A DNA stretch of 64,000 nucleotides from Streptomyces guryensis (GTDB lineage: Bacteria > Actinomycetota > Actinomycetes > Streptomycetales > Streptomycetaceae): NCBI RefSeq assembly GCF_021261325.1, contig NZ_JAJSBI010000003.1, forward strand, positions 372,001 to 436,000, in the 5' to 3' direction. Within the stretch, counting starts at the first letter, position 1; the number at the start of each line of letters is the position of its first letter. A model generated the notes under the pieces. It made no database searches, was not told where the DNA came from, and saw only the letters and a list, made by a program, of their open reading frames with translations. The position numbers and the translations under genes are program-made. Shown here in pieces: positions 57,140 through 64,000 of this stretch.

Positions 57140-58867
57140 GTGCGCATCGGACTGCTTACGGAGGGTGGCTATCCGTATGTGAGCGGTGACGCCAGGCTCT
57201 GGTGCGACCGGCTCGTACGCGGGCTGGGGCAGCACGAGTTCGACGTCTACGCCCTCAGCCGCAGCGAGCGCCAGGAGAACGAGGGCTGGATCGCGCTCCC
57301 GCCGCAGGTCGGCCGGGTGTGGACGGCGCCGCTGTGGACGGCCGAGGACGACGGGACGATCTACGGGCGCCGGGCGCGCCGACGGTTCGCCGAGTGCTAT
57401 GGGGAGTTGGCCGCCGCGCTGTGTGCCGGGAACGCCGGGGATCCTTCTGGCGCTTCCGGGGAGTCCCCGGCCGCCGAGGCGGACCGTTTCGGCAGCGCGC
57501 TGTACGGCCTCGCCGAACTCGCCCGGGACGAGCGCGGGCTGGTGGGAGCGCTCCGCTCCGAAGCCGCCGTACGGGCCCTGGAGCGCGCCTGTCGTGCGCC
57601 GGGCGCCCTCGGTGCGGCGCGTGAGGCGCGCGTACCGGATCTGCTCGCTGTCGCCGCGCATCTGGAACGCGCCCTGCGCCCCCTCTCGCTCGACTGGTAC
57701 GAGGACGACGGACTCGGCTCGGTCGACCTGTGCCACGCGACGACCGGCGGCTCCGCGGCCCTGCCCGGCCTGCTCGCCCACCACTTCCACGGCGTACCCC
57801 TGCTGCTGACCGAGTACGGCGTGCGGCTGCGCACGCACTACCTGGCCGGCACGGACGCCTCGCCCGCCGTACGCTCCCTGCTCGCCGCCTTCCACGGCAG
57901 GCTCGCTGCCGAGAGCTACGACCGGGCCGCGATCGTCACCCCCGGCAATGCGCACGCCCGCCGCTGGCAGGAACGGTGCGGCGCCGACCGCGCGAAGCTC
58001 CGCACGGTCTACCCGGGCATGGACGCCTCCCGGTTCGCCGAAGTCGGTGAATCCCCGCAGTCCGCGGACCCGGACACACTCGTCTGGGTCGGCCGTGTCG
58101 AACCCGCCAAGGACCTGGTGTCGCTGCTGCACGCCTTCGCGGAGATCCGCAAGGAGGCGCCGAAGACGCTCCTGCGGATCGTCGGTGCCCCGGACGGCCC
58201 CGACGGCGAGGCCTACCTCGGCCACTGCCGGGCGCTGGCAGCGCAGCTCTTCCCCGACGAGGCGGAGGGGCTGCATGCCGTCGGTGACAACCCCGTCTCC
58301 TTCGAGGAGATCGGCGGACCGGAGCTTCCGAGCCTCGCCGACGCGTACGCGGCCGGAGCGGTGACCGTGCTCGCCAGCGTCGTCGAGGGCTTCCCGATCA
58401 GCCTGGTCGAGGCCATGTTCTGCGGCCGCGCGACCGTCTCCACGGACGTCGGCGCGGTCGTCGAGGTCATCGGGGGCACGGGACTCGTCGTACCGCCGCG
58501 CAATCCGCGGGCGCTCGCCGAGGCGTGCCTCGCGCTGCTGCGCGACCCCGCGCGCCGGGAGCGCCTGGGCGCCGCCGCCCGCGCGCGTGCGCTCGAACTG
58601 TTCACCGTCGAGCAGAACACCACGGCATTTCACGGCATTTACCTTGAGATCGTCTCGCACACCCCGGTGTCCCGCGTCGTCCTCGACGACGCGGGAGAAC
58701 CCCTGCCGTTCGCCGTCCCAGCCGAGGCCCACGTCCCCGGCCGCTGGACCCACCCGGCCGCACGTGTGGTGGCCCGCGGCGGACCCGGCTGGGCGAAGGG
58801 CGCACCGGTCCGCGCGACGCCGCCGCGGACCACGCCCCCGATGCCGGCCACCGAGGGGGCGCGATGA
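57140..58867 (+). CDS. PelF-like GT4 glycosyltransferase (DUF3492 N-terminus)
   Basis: A 575-residue glycosyltransferase. The start VRIGLLTEGGYPYVSGDARLWCDRL is the PelF/DUF3492 type N-terminus. The GT4 features are WVGRVEPAKDL near 315 and the nucleotide-sugar-binding FPISLVEAMFCGRATVSTDVGAVVEVI near 425, followed by a Pro/Arg-rich tail. PelF proteins use UDP-sugars to build the Pel exopolysaccharide. GTG 57140 has GGGGG upstream. The stop overlaps the next gene by ATGA, so it starts the polysaccharide-type operon. Confidence 0.87.
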   Translation: MRIGLLTEGGYPYVSGDARLWCDRLVRGLGQHEFDVYALSRSERQENEGWIALPPQVGRVWTAPLWTAEDDGTIYGRRARRRFAECYGELAAALCAGNAGDPSGASGESPAAEADRFGSALYGLAELARDERGLVGALRSEAAVRALERACRAPGALGAAREARVPDLLAVAAHLERALRPLSLDWYEDDGLGSVDLCHATTGGSAALPGLLAHHFHGVPLLLTEYGVRLRTHYLAGTDASPAVRSLLAAFHGRLAAESYDRAAIVTPGNAHARRWQERCGADRAKLRTVYPGMDASRFAEVGESPQSADPDTLVWVGRVEPAKDLVSLLHAFAEIRKEAPKTLLRIVGAPDGPDGEAYLGHCRALAAQLFPDEAEGLHAVGDNPVSFEEIGGPELPSLADAYAAGAVTVLASVVEGFPISLVEAMFCGRATVSTDVGAVVEVIGGTGLVVPPRNPRALAEACLALLRDPARRERLGAAARARALELFTVEQNTTAFHGIYLEIVSHTPVSRVVLDDAGEPLPFAVPAEAHVPGRWTHPAARVVARGGPGWAKGAPVRATPPRTTPPMPATEGAR

Positions 58868-60333
58868 GCGACTTGGGAGCACTGGACCGCCCCGGTACCC
58901 CGGACAGCCCCGGGTCCTGGGACGAACGGTCACAGGGATGGCTCGCGGGGGAGACCTCCGGCTCGCACACCGCGGGAGGCGAGACGGCACCCGGCACGCG
59001 CGGCGGCGACGACGCCCCGGCACACACGTATGCACACGCCGAAACCCCGGCACACACGCGTGCAGTCGCCGAAGCTCCGCAACGCGAACGTGCAGATGCT
59101 GAACCCCTGGCGCCCGTGGGTGCAGATGCCAAATCGCTGACACGCGCGCGTGCGGACGCCGAAACCCCGGCACACACGCGTGCCGACACCGACCTCCCGG
59201 CCGCCCGCCGCCAACCCGCTGCTCCCCGTCGCGCCGCCGCAGACCCCGTGAAGGCGCTGATGCACCGTCACCGTGAGCTGTGCGAGCGGGCGGTGGACCC
59301 TCTGGAGATCGCTGCGGGCCTGGAGGCCCACGGCGTCACCGACCGGACCGCCGCACGTTTCCGCCACCGGGACGTCTTCTCCCTGGCGGAGGAGATGTAC
59401 GCGCGCGTACCCCGCGACACCGGCGCCCCCGCCCGCCCGGCAGCCCTCGACGTGGCCAGGGCACGCGCCGACTGGGCCCTGCTCACCCTCCTCCCCGGAG
59501 CCCTGTGCGCCGCGACCGTCGCCGCCCTGCATCTCACCCACGGACAGGCCCGCGCGCTCGCGGCCGCCGTCGGCGTGCTCGCCGTCGCGCTCGCCCTGCG
59601 CGCGGCGCTCACCCGCGGCCCGCTCGCCGCGGCGGACCGCAGGCCCCCGGGGTCCCTCGCGCACGCGCCCGGCAGCCGCGCGTGCACGTACTGGCTCCTC
59701 GCCTACGCCCTCCTCGGCGACGGCCTCCTGGACGCGGCCCTCGCCGGAGGCCCCGACGGCCCGCCCACCGGCACCGCCGACGGCCCCTGGCCCCTCGCCA
59801 CCGCACCCGTCCTGGCCCTCACGCTGGCCTGCGCCCCCGCGGCCTGGAGCGCCCACCTCTTCGCCGTACGCGCCCGCCGCAGACTGACCGCCAGCCGCGC
59901 CCTGGAGGAGTACTCCGCCTCCGTACGACCGCTGCTCATCGGCATGTTCGCCCTGTTCCTGTGCGCGCTGACCGCCCTGCTCGCCGTGTGCGGTGCGGCG
60001 CTGGGTGAGCCCGCGGACTACGCCCAGACCGTCACCCTGGGCGCCCTGCTGCTCCTCGCCCGCCTCCTCACCACGCACGGCTTCACCCACGCCCCCGCGC
60101 TCGTCCTCACCGCCACGGTCATGACCGAGGCCACCGCCACGGCCACGGTCTTCGCGGGCCGCCTCCCCGGGTGCGGCTTCCTCGCCACTCCCGTGGAGAC
60201 CCTCGTCGACCACTGGGGCCCGGGCAGCGTCCCGGCCCTCGCCTGCGGGGCAGCCGCGTTGGCCCTGCTGATCCACGCGACCCGCACCCTCACCCGGGCC
60301 TCGGCCCACGCGCCCGAGGACCGGCCGTGCTGA
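58864..60333 (+). CDS. Polytopic membrane protein coupled to the glycosyltransferase
   Basis: A 489-residue protein. Residues 1-120 are disordered and carry repeated HTRADAETPA-type units. A conserved soluble stretch follows (MHRHRELCERAVDPLEIAAGLEAHGV then FSLAEEMYARVP). About ten membrane helices occupy residues 190-475. By position and topology it could be a polysaccharide flippase or polymerase partner of the glycosyltransferase, analogous to PelG, but I cannot show homology. ATGA overlap with the GT4 gene. Confidence 0.75.
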   Translation: MSDLGALDRPGTPDSPGSWDERSQGWLAGETSGSHTAGGETAPGTRGGDDAPAHTYAHAETPAHTRAVAEAPQRERADAEPLAPVGADAKSLTRARADAETPAHTRADTDLPAARRQPAAPRRAAADPVKALMHRHRELCERAVDPLEIAAGLEAHGVTDRTAARFRHRDVFSLAEEMYARVPRDTGAPARPAALDVARARADWALLTLLPGALCAATVAALHLTHGQARALAAAVGVLAVALALRAALTRGPLAAADRRPPGSLAHAPGSRACTYWLLAYALLGDGLLDAALAGGPDGPPTGTADGPWPLATAPVLALTLACAPAAWSAHLFAVRARRRLTASRALEEYSASVRPLLIGMFALFLCALTALLAVCGAALGEPADYAQTVTLGALLLLARLLTTHGFTHAPALVLTATVMTEATATATVFAGRLPGCGFLATPVETLVDHWGPGSVPALACGAAALALLIHATRTLTRASAHAPEDRPC

Positions 60334-60512
60334 TGCGGCAGCAGTCCCCGGCGCACCTCCGCGAGTCGCATGCACGCCGACGCACGTCGGCCCACCCCCT
60401 GCCGCAGGCGCCCGGCCCCGCCGCCCGAGGCAAGCGCACCACCCCCTCCGAAGGAGAACCCCAGATGATCACCTCCCGACCCGACGCCTCGGCCCCGGGA
60501 GCCGCCCGATGA
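60333..60512 (+). CDS. Small ORF bridging membrane-protein and epimerase genes
   Basis: A 59-residue frame starting at ATG 60333 within the TGATG overlap of the upstream stop; it ends in the ATGA of the epimerase start. An internal ATG at 60465 has GAAGGAG at ideal spacing and would give a 15-residue peptide (MITSRPDASAPGAAR). Either keeps ribosomes on the mRNA and couples the epimerase to the upstream genes. Codon bias is Streptomyces-like, composition low-complexity. A coding function beyond coupling is unproven. Confidence 0.4.
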   Translation: MRQQSPAHLRESHARRRTSAHPLPQAPGPAARGKRTTPSEGEPQMITSRPDASAPGAAR

Positions 60513-61468
60513 GAGTCCTGCTGATCGGAGCCAACGGCTACCTCGGCCGCTTCGTCGCCGACCGCCTGCTCGCCGACCCGGCCGTCCAGCTCACCGCGCT
60601 CGGTCGCGGCGACGACGCCGACGTCCGCTTCGACCTCGCGTCCGGCAGCCCCGGAGCCCTCACCCGCTTCCTCGACGCGGTTCACCCCGGTGTGGTCGTG
60701 AACTGTGCCGGCGCCACCCGCGGTGGCGCCCGCGACCTCGCGCGCCACAACACCGTCGCCGTCGCCACCGTCTGCGAGGCCCTGCGCCGCAGCGGCTGCG
60801 GCGCCCGCCTGGTACAGCTCGGCTGCGGCGCCGAGTACGGTCCGAGCCAGCCGGGTTCGTCGACGGCGGAGGACGCCGTCCCGCGCCCGGGCGGCCCGTA
60901 CGGCGTGAGCAAGCTCGCCGCCACCGAACTGGTCCTGGGCTCGGGCCTGGACGCCGTCGTCCTCCGGGTCTTCTCACCGGCCGGACCGGGCACACCCGCC
61001 GGCTCCCCCCTCGGGCGGCTCGCCGAGGCCATGCGCCGCGCCATGCAGTCCGGCGACGGCGAGCTCAAGCTCGGCGGCCTCGGCGTCCAGCGCGACTTCA
61101 TCGACGTACGTGACGTGGCGCGTGCCGTGCACGCCGCCTCGCTCTCCGCCGCGCAGGGCGTCATCAACATCGGCTCGGGCCGCGCCGTCCGGCTGCGCGA
61201 CGCCGCCGCCATGCTCGCCCGCGTGGCCGGATACGGCGGCGCCCTCCACGAACTCGACGGCCCGCCCGGCCCGCTGCGGGCCACCATCGGCCATCCCCGC
61301 AGTGAATCCGATCACATGGCCCCGGTCGCATACCCGTACCCCGACGGCTGCGGCAGCTGGCAGCAGGCCGACGTGCGCACCGCACGCGACCGGCTCGGCT
61401 GGCGGCCCCGCATCAATCTCGAAGAGTCCCTCGCCGACATCTGGATGGAGGCGGCGTGCCGTATCTGA
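60509..61468 (+). CDS. NAD-dependent sugar epimerase/dehydratase (extended SDR)
   Basis: A 319-residue extended short-chain dehydrogenase. NAD-binding GANGYLGRF (residues 7-15), the YGVSK active-site pair near residue 130, and a substrate region QRDFIDVRDVARA typical of UDP-sugar epimerases. The position usually filled by Ser/Thr before the tyrosine (SxxxxYG) is Cys in LGCGAEYG, an atypical residue. It probably supplies a modified nucleotide sugar to the glycosyltransferase. Its ATGA overlaps a small upstream ORF and its 3' end overlaps the next gene. Confidence 0.82.
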   Translation: MRVLLIGANGYLGRFVADRLLADPAVQLTALGRGDDADVRFDLASGSPGALTRFLDAVHPGVVVNCAGATRGGARDLARHNTVAVATVCEALRRSGCGARLVQLGCGAEYGPSQPGSSTAEDAVPRPGGPYGVSKLAATELVLGSGLDAVVLRVFSPAGPGTPAGSPLGRLAEAMRRAMQSGDGELKLGGLGVQRDFIDVRDVARAVHAASLSAAQGVINIGSGRAVRLRDAAAMLARVAGYGGALHELDGPPGPLRATIGHPRSESDHMAPVAYPYPDGCGSWQQADVRTARDRLGWRPRINLEESLADIWMEAACRI

Positions 61469-62205
61469 CCAGCACCAAAGCGGGCACCACGAGCACCGAC
61501 GTCCGTACCGGCTTCGGCATCCCCGGCTACGCACACCCCCTCGTCGCACCCACCGAGTGGGGCGAACTCACCCGCCCCGGAACCCCCTTGCACTGGGTCG
61601 TCCTCAACGTGGCCGACGGCCCCGGCGCCCGCCCCGACCCGCACTGCCTGGAGGCGGCCGGCCGCCTGCGCAACGCGGGCGTGCGGGTCCTCGGCCACCT
61701 CGACGCCGCCTACGGGGTCCGCACCTTCGGCGAGATGGTCTCCGACGCGCACCGCTACCTCGACTGGTACCAGGTCGACGGCTTCCTGCTGGACCGCTGC
61801 CCGGCCGATCGCGTCTCGCTCCCCGAGGTCCGCCGCACGGCCGCCACGCTCCGAGCGATCCGTGACGATGCCCACATCGTCCTCGGCCACGGCACCCACC
61901 CGCACCCCGGCTACGCCGAGAGCGCCGACCAGCTGGTCACCTTCTCCGGCCCTTGGAGCGACTACCGCTGGTCGCAGGTGGCCGAGTGGACCGCCGACCA
62001 TCCGCCCGAGCGCTTCTGCCACTTCGTCCACGGGGTGCCCCGCCCCCACCTGGAGGAAGCTCTGCGCATCGCCCGCTGGCAGGGTGCCTCGACCATCTAC
62101 TTCACCGATCACACCGACCGCGGCGGCCGTGCCGATCCCTGGGAGACCATGCCCGGCTACTGGGACGAAATCGTCTCGCGGATCGGAACGGGTGTCTCGG
62201 AATGA
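61456..62205 (+). CDS. Spherulin-4 (Sph3/GH135-like) family protein
   Basis: A 249-residue protein of the spherulation-specific family 4 type. The TIM-barrel segments include GFGIPGYAHPLV, WVVLNVADGPG, RVLGHLDAAYG and the catalytic-type VDGFLLDRCP, with Asp near residue 113 at the expected position of the acid residue; DQLVTFSGPWSDY follows. Relatives (fungal Sph3, GH135) cleave galactosaminogalactan. No signal peptide is present, unlike secreted relatives. It begins within the epimerase 3' end and may trim or regulate the polysaccharide product. Confidence 0.78.
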   Translation: MPYLTSTKAGTTSTDVRTGFGIPGYAHPLVAPTEWGELTRPGTPLHWVVLNVADGPGARPDPHCLEAAGRLRNAGVRVLGHLDAAYGVRTFGEMVSDAHRYLDWYQVDGFLLDRCPADRVSLPEVRRTAATLRAIRDDAHIVLGHGTHPHPGYAESADQLVTFSGPWSDYRWSQVAEWTADHPPERFCHFVHGVPRPHLEEALRIARWQGASTIYFTDHTDRGGRADPWETMPGYWDEIVSRIGTGVSE

Positions 62206-62224
62206 AGAAGGCCGTGGCAGTGTT
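62199..62224 (+). promoter_or_regulatory. SigR-type promoter (GGAAT-N18-GTT) upstream of moeZ
   Basis: GGAAT at 62199-62203 and GTT at 62222-62224, exactly 18 nt apart, match the Streptomyces SigR thiol-oxidative-stress consensus. It lies 45 bp before the moeZ GTG and overlaps the stop of the preceding gene. Confidence 0.75.
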
Positions 62225-62268
62225 ACGGGGAGAACAACTGTAGTGATTGACCGACCAACGGAGTCCCC

Positions 62269-63447
62269 GTGTCGCTGCCACCCCTGGTCGAGCCAGCCTC
62301 TGAGCTCACCGTAGACGAGGTCCGCAGGTACTCCCGCCACCTGATCATCCCCGACGTGGGGATGGACGGGCAGAAGCGGCTGAAGAACGCCAAGGTGCTC
62401 TGTGTGGGCGCCGGCGGCCTGGGCTCGCCGGCGCTGATGTACCTGGCCGCGGCGGGCGTCGGCACGCTCGGCATCGTGGAGTTCGACGAGGTCGACGAGT
62501 CGAACCTGCAGCGCCAGATCATCCACAGCCAGGCCGACATCGGCCGCTCCAAGGCCGAGTCCGCCCGTGACTCCGTCCTCGGCATCAACCCGTATGTGAA
62601 CGTGATCCTTCACGAGGAGCGGCTCGAGGCCGACAACGTGATGGACATCTTCAGCCAGTACGACCTGATCGTCGACGGCACGGACAACTTCGCGACCCGT
62701 TACCTGGTGAACGACGCCTGCGTGCTGCTCAACAAGCCGTACGTGTGGGGTTCGATCTACCGCTTCGACGGCCAGGCCTCCGTGTTCTGGTCCGAGCACG
62801 GCCCCTGCTACCGCTGCCTCTACCCGGAGCCCCCGCCGCCGGGCATGGTCCCCTCCTGCGCCGAGGGCGGCGTGCTGGGCGTGCTGTGCGCGTCCATCGG
62901 CTCCATCCAGGTCAACGAGGCCATCAAGCTCCTCGCGGGCATCGGTGAGCCGCTGGTCGGCCGCCTGATGATCTACGACGCCCTGGAGATGCAGTACCGC
63001 CAGGTCAAGGTCCGCAAGGACCCGAACTGCGCGGTCTGCGGTGAGAACCCGACCGTCACCGAGCTCATCGACTACGAGGCCTTCTGCGGCGTCGTCTCCG
63101 AGGAGGCACAGGAGGCGGCCGCCGGCTCGACGATCACTCCGAAGCAGCTCAAGGAGTGGCTCGACGACGGCGAGAACATCGAGATCATCGACGTCCGCGA
63201 GATCAACGAGTACGAGATCGTCTCGATCCCCGGCGCCAAGCTGATCCCGAAGAACGAGTTCCTCATGGGCACCGCCCTGGAGACACTTCCGCAGGACAAG
63301 AAGATCGTCCTGCACTGCAAGACGGGTGTCCGCAGTGCGGAAGTCCTCGCGGTCCTGAAGTCCGCGGGCTTCGCCGACGCCGTGCACGTCGGCGGCGGCG
63401 TGATCGGCTGGGTCAACCAGATCGAGCCGCACAAGCCGGTCTACTGA
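62269..63447 (+). CDS. moeZ: MoeZ: sulfur-carrier adenylyltransferase/sulfurtransferase
   Basis: A 392-residue fusion of an E1-like MoeB domain and a C-terminal rhodanese. ATP-binding GAGGLGSP (about 46), the zinc CxxC pairs in CYRCLYPE and CAVC, and the rhodanese loop HCKTGVRS with catalytic Cys near 350. It activates and thiolates sulfur-carrier proteins for molybdopterin, thiamine or cysteine synthesis (CysO-type). The GTG start has CAACGGAG upstream. It follows the conserved DUF3152-moeZ neighbourhood, here separated by the peptide importer and polysaccharide genes. Confidence 0.93.
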   Translation: MSLPPLVEPASELTVDEVRRYSRHLIIPDVGMDGQKRLKNAKVLCVGAGGLGSPALMYLAAAGVGTLGIVEFDEVDESNLQRQIIHSQADIGRSKAESARDSVLGINPYVNVILHEERLEADNVMDIFSQYDLIVDGTDNFATRYLVNDACVLLNKPYVWGSIYRFDGQASVFWSEHGPCYRCLYPEPPPPGMVPSCAEGGVLGVLCASIGSIQVNEAIKLLAGIGEPLVGRLMIYDALEMQYRQVKVRKDPNCAVCGENPTVTELIDYEAFCGVVSEEAQEAAAGSTITPKQLKEWLDDGENIEIIDVREINEYEIVSIPGAKLIPKNEFLMGTALETLPQDKKIVLHCKTGVRSAEVLAVLKSAGFADAVHVGGGVIGWVNQIEPHKPVY

Positions 63448-63453
63448 TCACCG

Positions 63454-63517
63454 GTCTCGCTGACCAGCGAGACTGAGGAAGCCCACGGCTCTGACCAGTT
63501 CAGATGCCGTGGGCTTC
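63454..63517. terminator. Two hairpins after moeZ
   Basis: GTCTCGCT-GACC-AGCGAGAC (63454-63473), then GAAGCCCACGGC (63478-63489) with GCCGTGGGCTTC (63506-63517). The region 63518-63669 beyond them contains no gene I can support. Confidence 0.75.
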
Positions 63518-63669
63518 TGTCGTTGTCGGTCGGCGTCGGGTGACCTCCGACGGCCCAGGGACGGCCCGAACATCGCGCACCGTGATGCGTACGGCCACAC
63601 CTGATCATCGATGGCCGTGACTTGCGGTCATCCACTCGATCATCGCTCTGAACTGCTGCGCAGCTGCAG

Positions 63670-63849
63670 TCAGTTGTCAGGGCCGGCCACCAATGAGCGC
63701 TCTTTCTCGGCCGCGGGACAGCTCGGAAGGTCGCTCGTCCACGGAAGCCACCACCGATATTCCTCGCTGGTAGGTGATCCCTCCGCGTTCTGGCGGAACA
63801 GATTATCCCCATCAGCTCCTACGCGAATCTTCCTCCGATACCTTTTCAA
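63670..63849 (-). CDS. Small ORF of unknown function, coupled to an upstream gene
   Basis: A 59-residue ORF with TTG start at 63849 overlapping the stop of the upstream gene; AAGGAG lies 4 nt before it. It is charged (MKRYRRKIRVGADGDNLF at the start) and holds a Trp-rich middle (YRWWLPWTSDLP). Only about 60% of codons end in G or C, well below this window's norm, suggesting recent transfer. No domain recognised. A longer ATG-started frame (to 63927) is also open but lacks the coupling. Confidence 0.5.
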   Translation of the reverse strand: MKRYRRKIRVGADGDNLFRQNAEGSPTSEEYRWWLPWTSDLPSCPAAEKERSLVAGPDN

Positions 63850-64000
63850 AGACGCTCCTTGATGCCGAGGCTTTCGGTGCTGCCGTACAGGCGGTCCAGG
63901 TTCTCTTTTGCGTTCCTCTTGTGCCACATCACAAGCATCCGCGCCGAGATGGCTTCAAGTTGGACCGGTTGCAATCGATGCCCAAGAGTGAAAGCCGGAT
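63846..64000 (-). CDS. C-terminal part of an unknown protein (continues past the window)
   Basis: The frame runs from the right edge to a TGA at 63846 and reads FTLGHRLQPVQLEAISAR, then MLVMWHKRNAKENLDRL, then YGSTESLGIKERL. Its helical, charged character and the coupling overlap with the next ORF suggest a real gene. The G/C bias at third positions is moderate. I cannot identify it. It lies beyond the moeZ terminators and may belong to an accessory or transferred segment. Confidence 0.55.
   Translation of the reverse strand, partial: PAFTLGHRLQPVQLEAISARMLVMWHKRNAKENLDRLYGSTESLGIKERL

Overview
The window is a high-GC actinobacterial chromosome segment, almost certainly Streptomyces. Coding regions have G or C at nearly every third codon position, GTG and TTG starts are frequent, genes overlap by ATGA/GTGA, and mycothiol (mshB), a 7Fe ferredoxin, actinobacterial DapC/DapE and several actinobacteria-only small proteins are present. 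From memory the order matches the S. coelicolor SCO51xx region; no search was run. I see no rRNA, tRNA, CRISPR array, insertion sequence or prophage.

Layout: (1) 1-1.7 kb, end of an oligopeptide ABC importer operon. (2) 1.8-5.6 kb, S9 peptidase, small membrane protein, mshB and a coupled membrane protein. (3) 5.8-11.7 kb, VanW-like envelope protein, then an ABC exporter with its two-component system. (4) 11.8-22.8 kb, SirB1-like and GNAT proteins, then a core block resembling M. tuberculosis Rv1177-Rv1212: ferredoxin, DapC, DapE, LOG protein, FolP2-type protein, DivIVA-like protein, Tag and DUF3117. (5) 22.8-31.1 kb, the SigE-type locus: O-methyltransferase, ECF sigma factor, zinc anti-sigma, HtrA protease, TatB and Mrp. 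(6) 31.1-36 kb, a magnesium/membrane group: DUF1003, MgtE-N/CBS protein, lipoprotein, CorA. (7) 36-41.6 kb, assorted conserved genes (SUFU-domain, zinc ribbon, PHP, MarC, NYN, hydrolase). (8) 41.8-50.8 kb, a block resembling Rv3206c-Rv3211: DEAD-box helicase, MiaE-like protein, DUF3107, TetR, hydrolase, DUF3152 protease; moeZ, its usual partner, lies at 62.3 kb. (9) 50.8-62.2 kb, an accessory insertion between DUF3152 and moeZ: an oligopeptide importer behind a putative attenuator leader, and a possible exopolysaccharide operon (PelF-like glycosyltransferase, membrane protein, epimerase, Spherulin-4-like protein). (10) The right edge holds two coupled low-GC ORFs of unknown function.

Themes: the envelope-stress locus joins sigma, anti-sigma, secreted protease and Tat export, and its sigma gene carries an ECF-type promoter. 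A SigR-type promoter (GGAAT-N18-GTT) precedes moeZ. Several genes appear leaderless. Convergent gene pairs are mostly separated by strong hairpins, and four of them carry copies of the same dispersed repeat. Many proteins (helicase, HtrA, DUF3152, VanW-like, fused ATPase, permease tail) have repeat-expanded disordered segments.

The strongest candidates for undescribed biology are the leader peptide plus terminator ahead of the importer (50.78-51.0 kb), the Pel-like polysaccharide cluster, and small ORFs upstream of corA.
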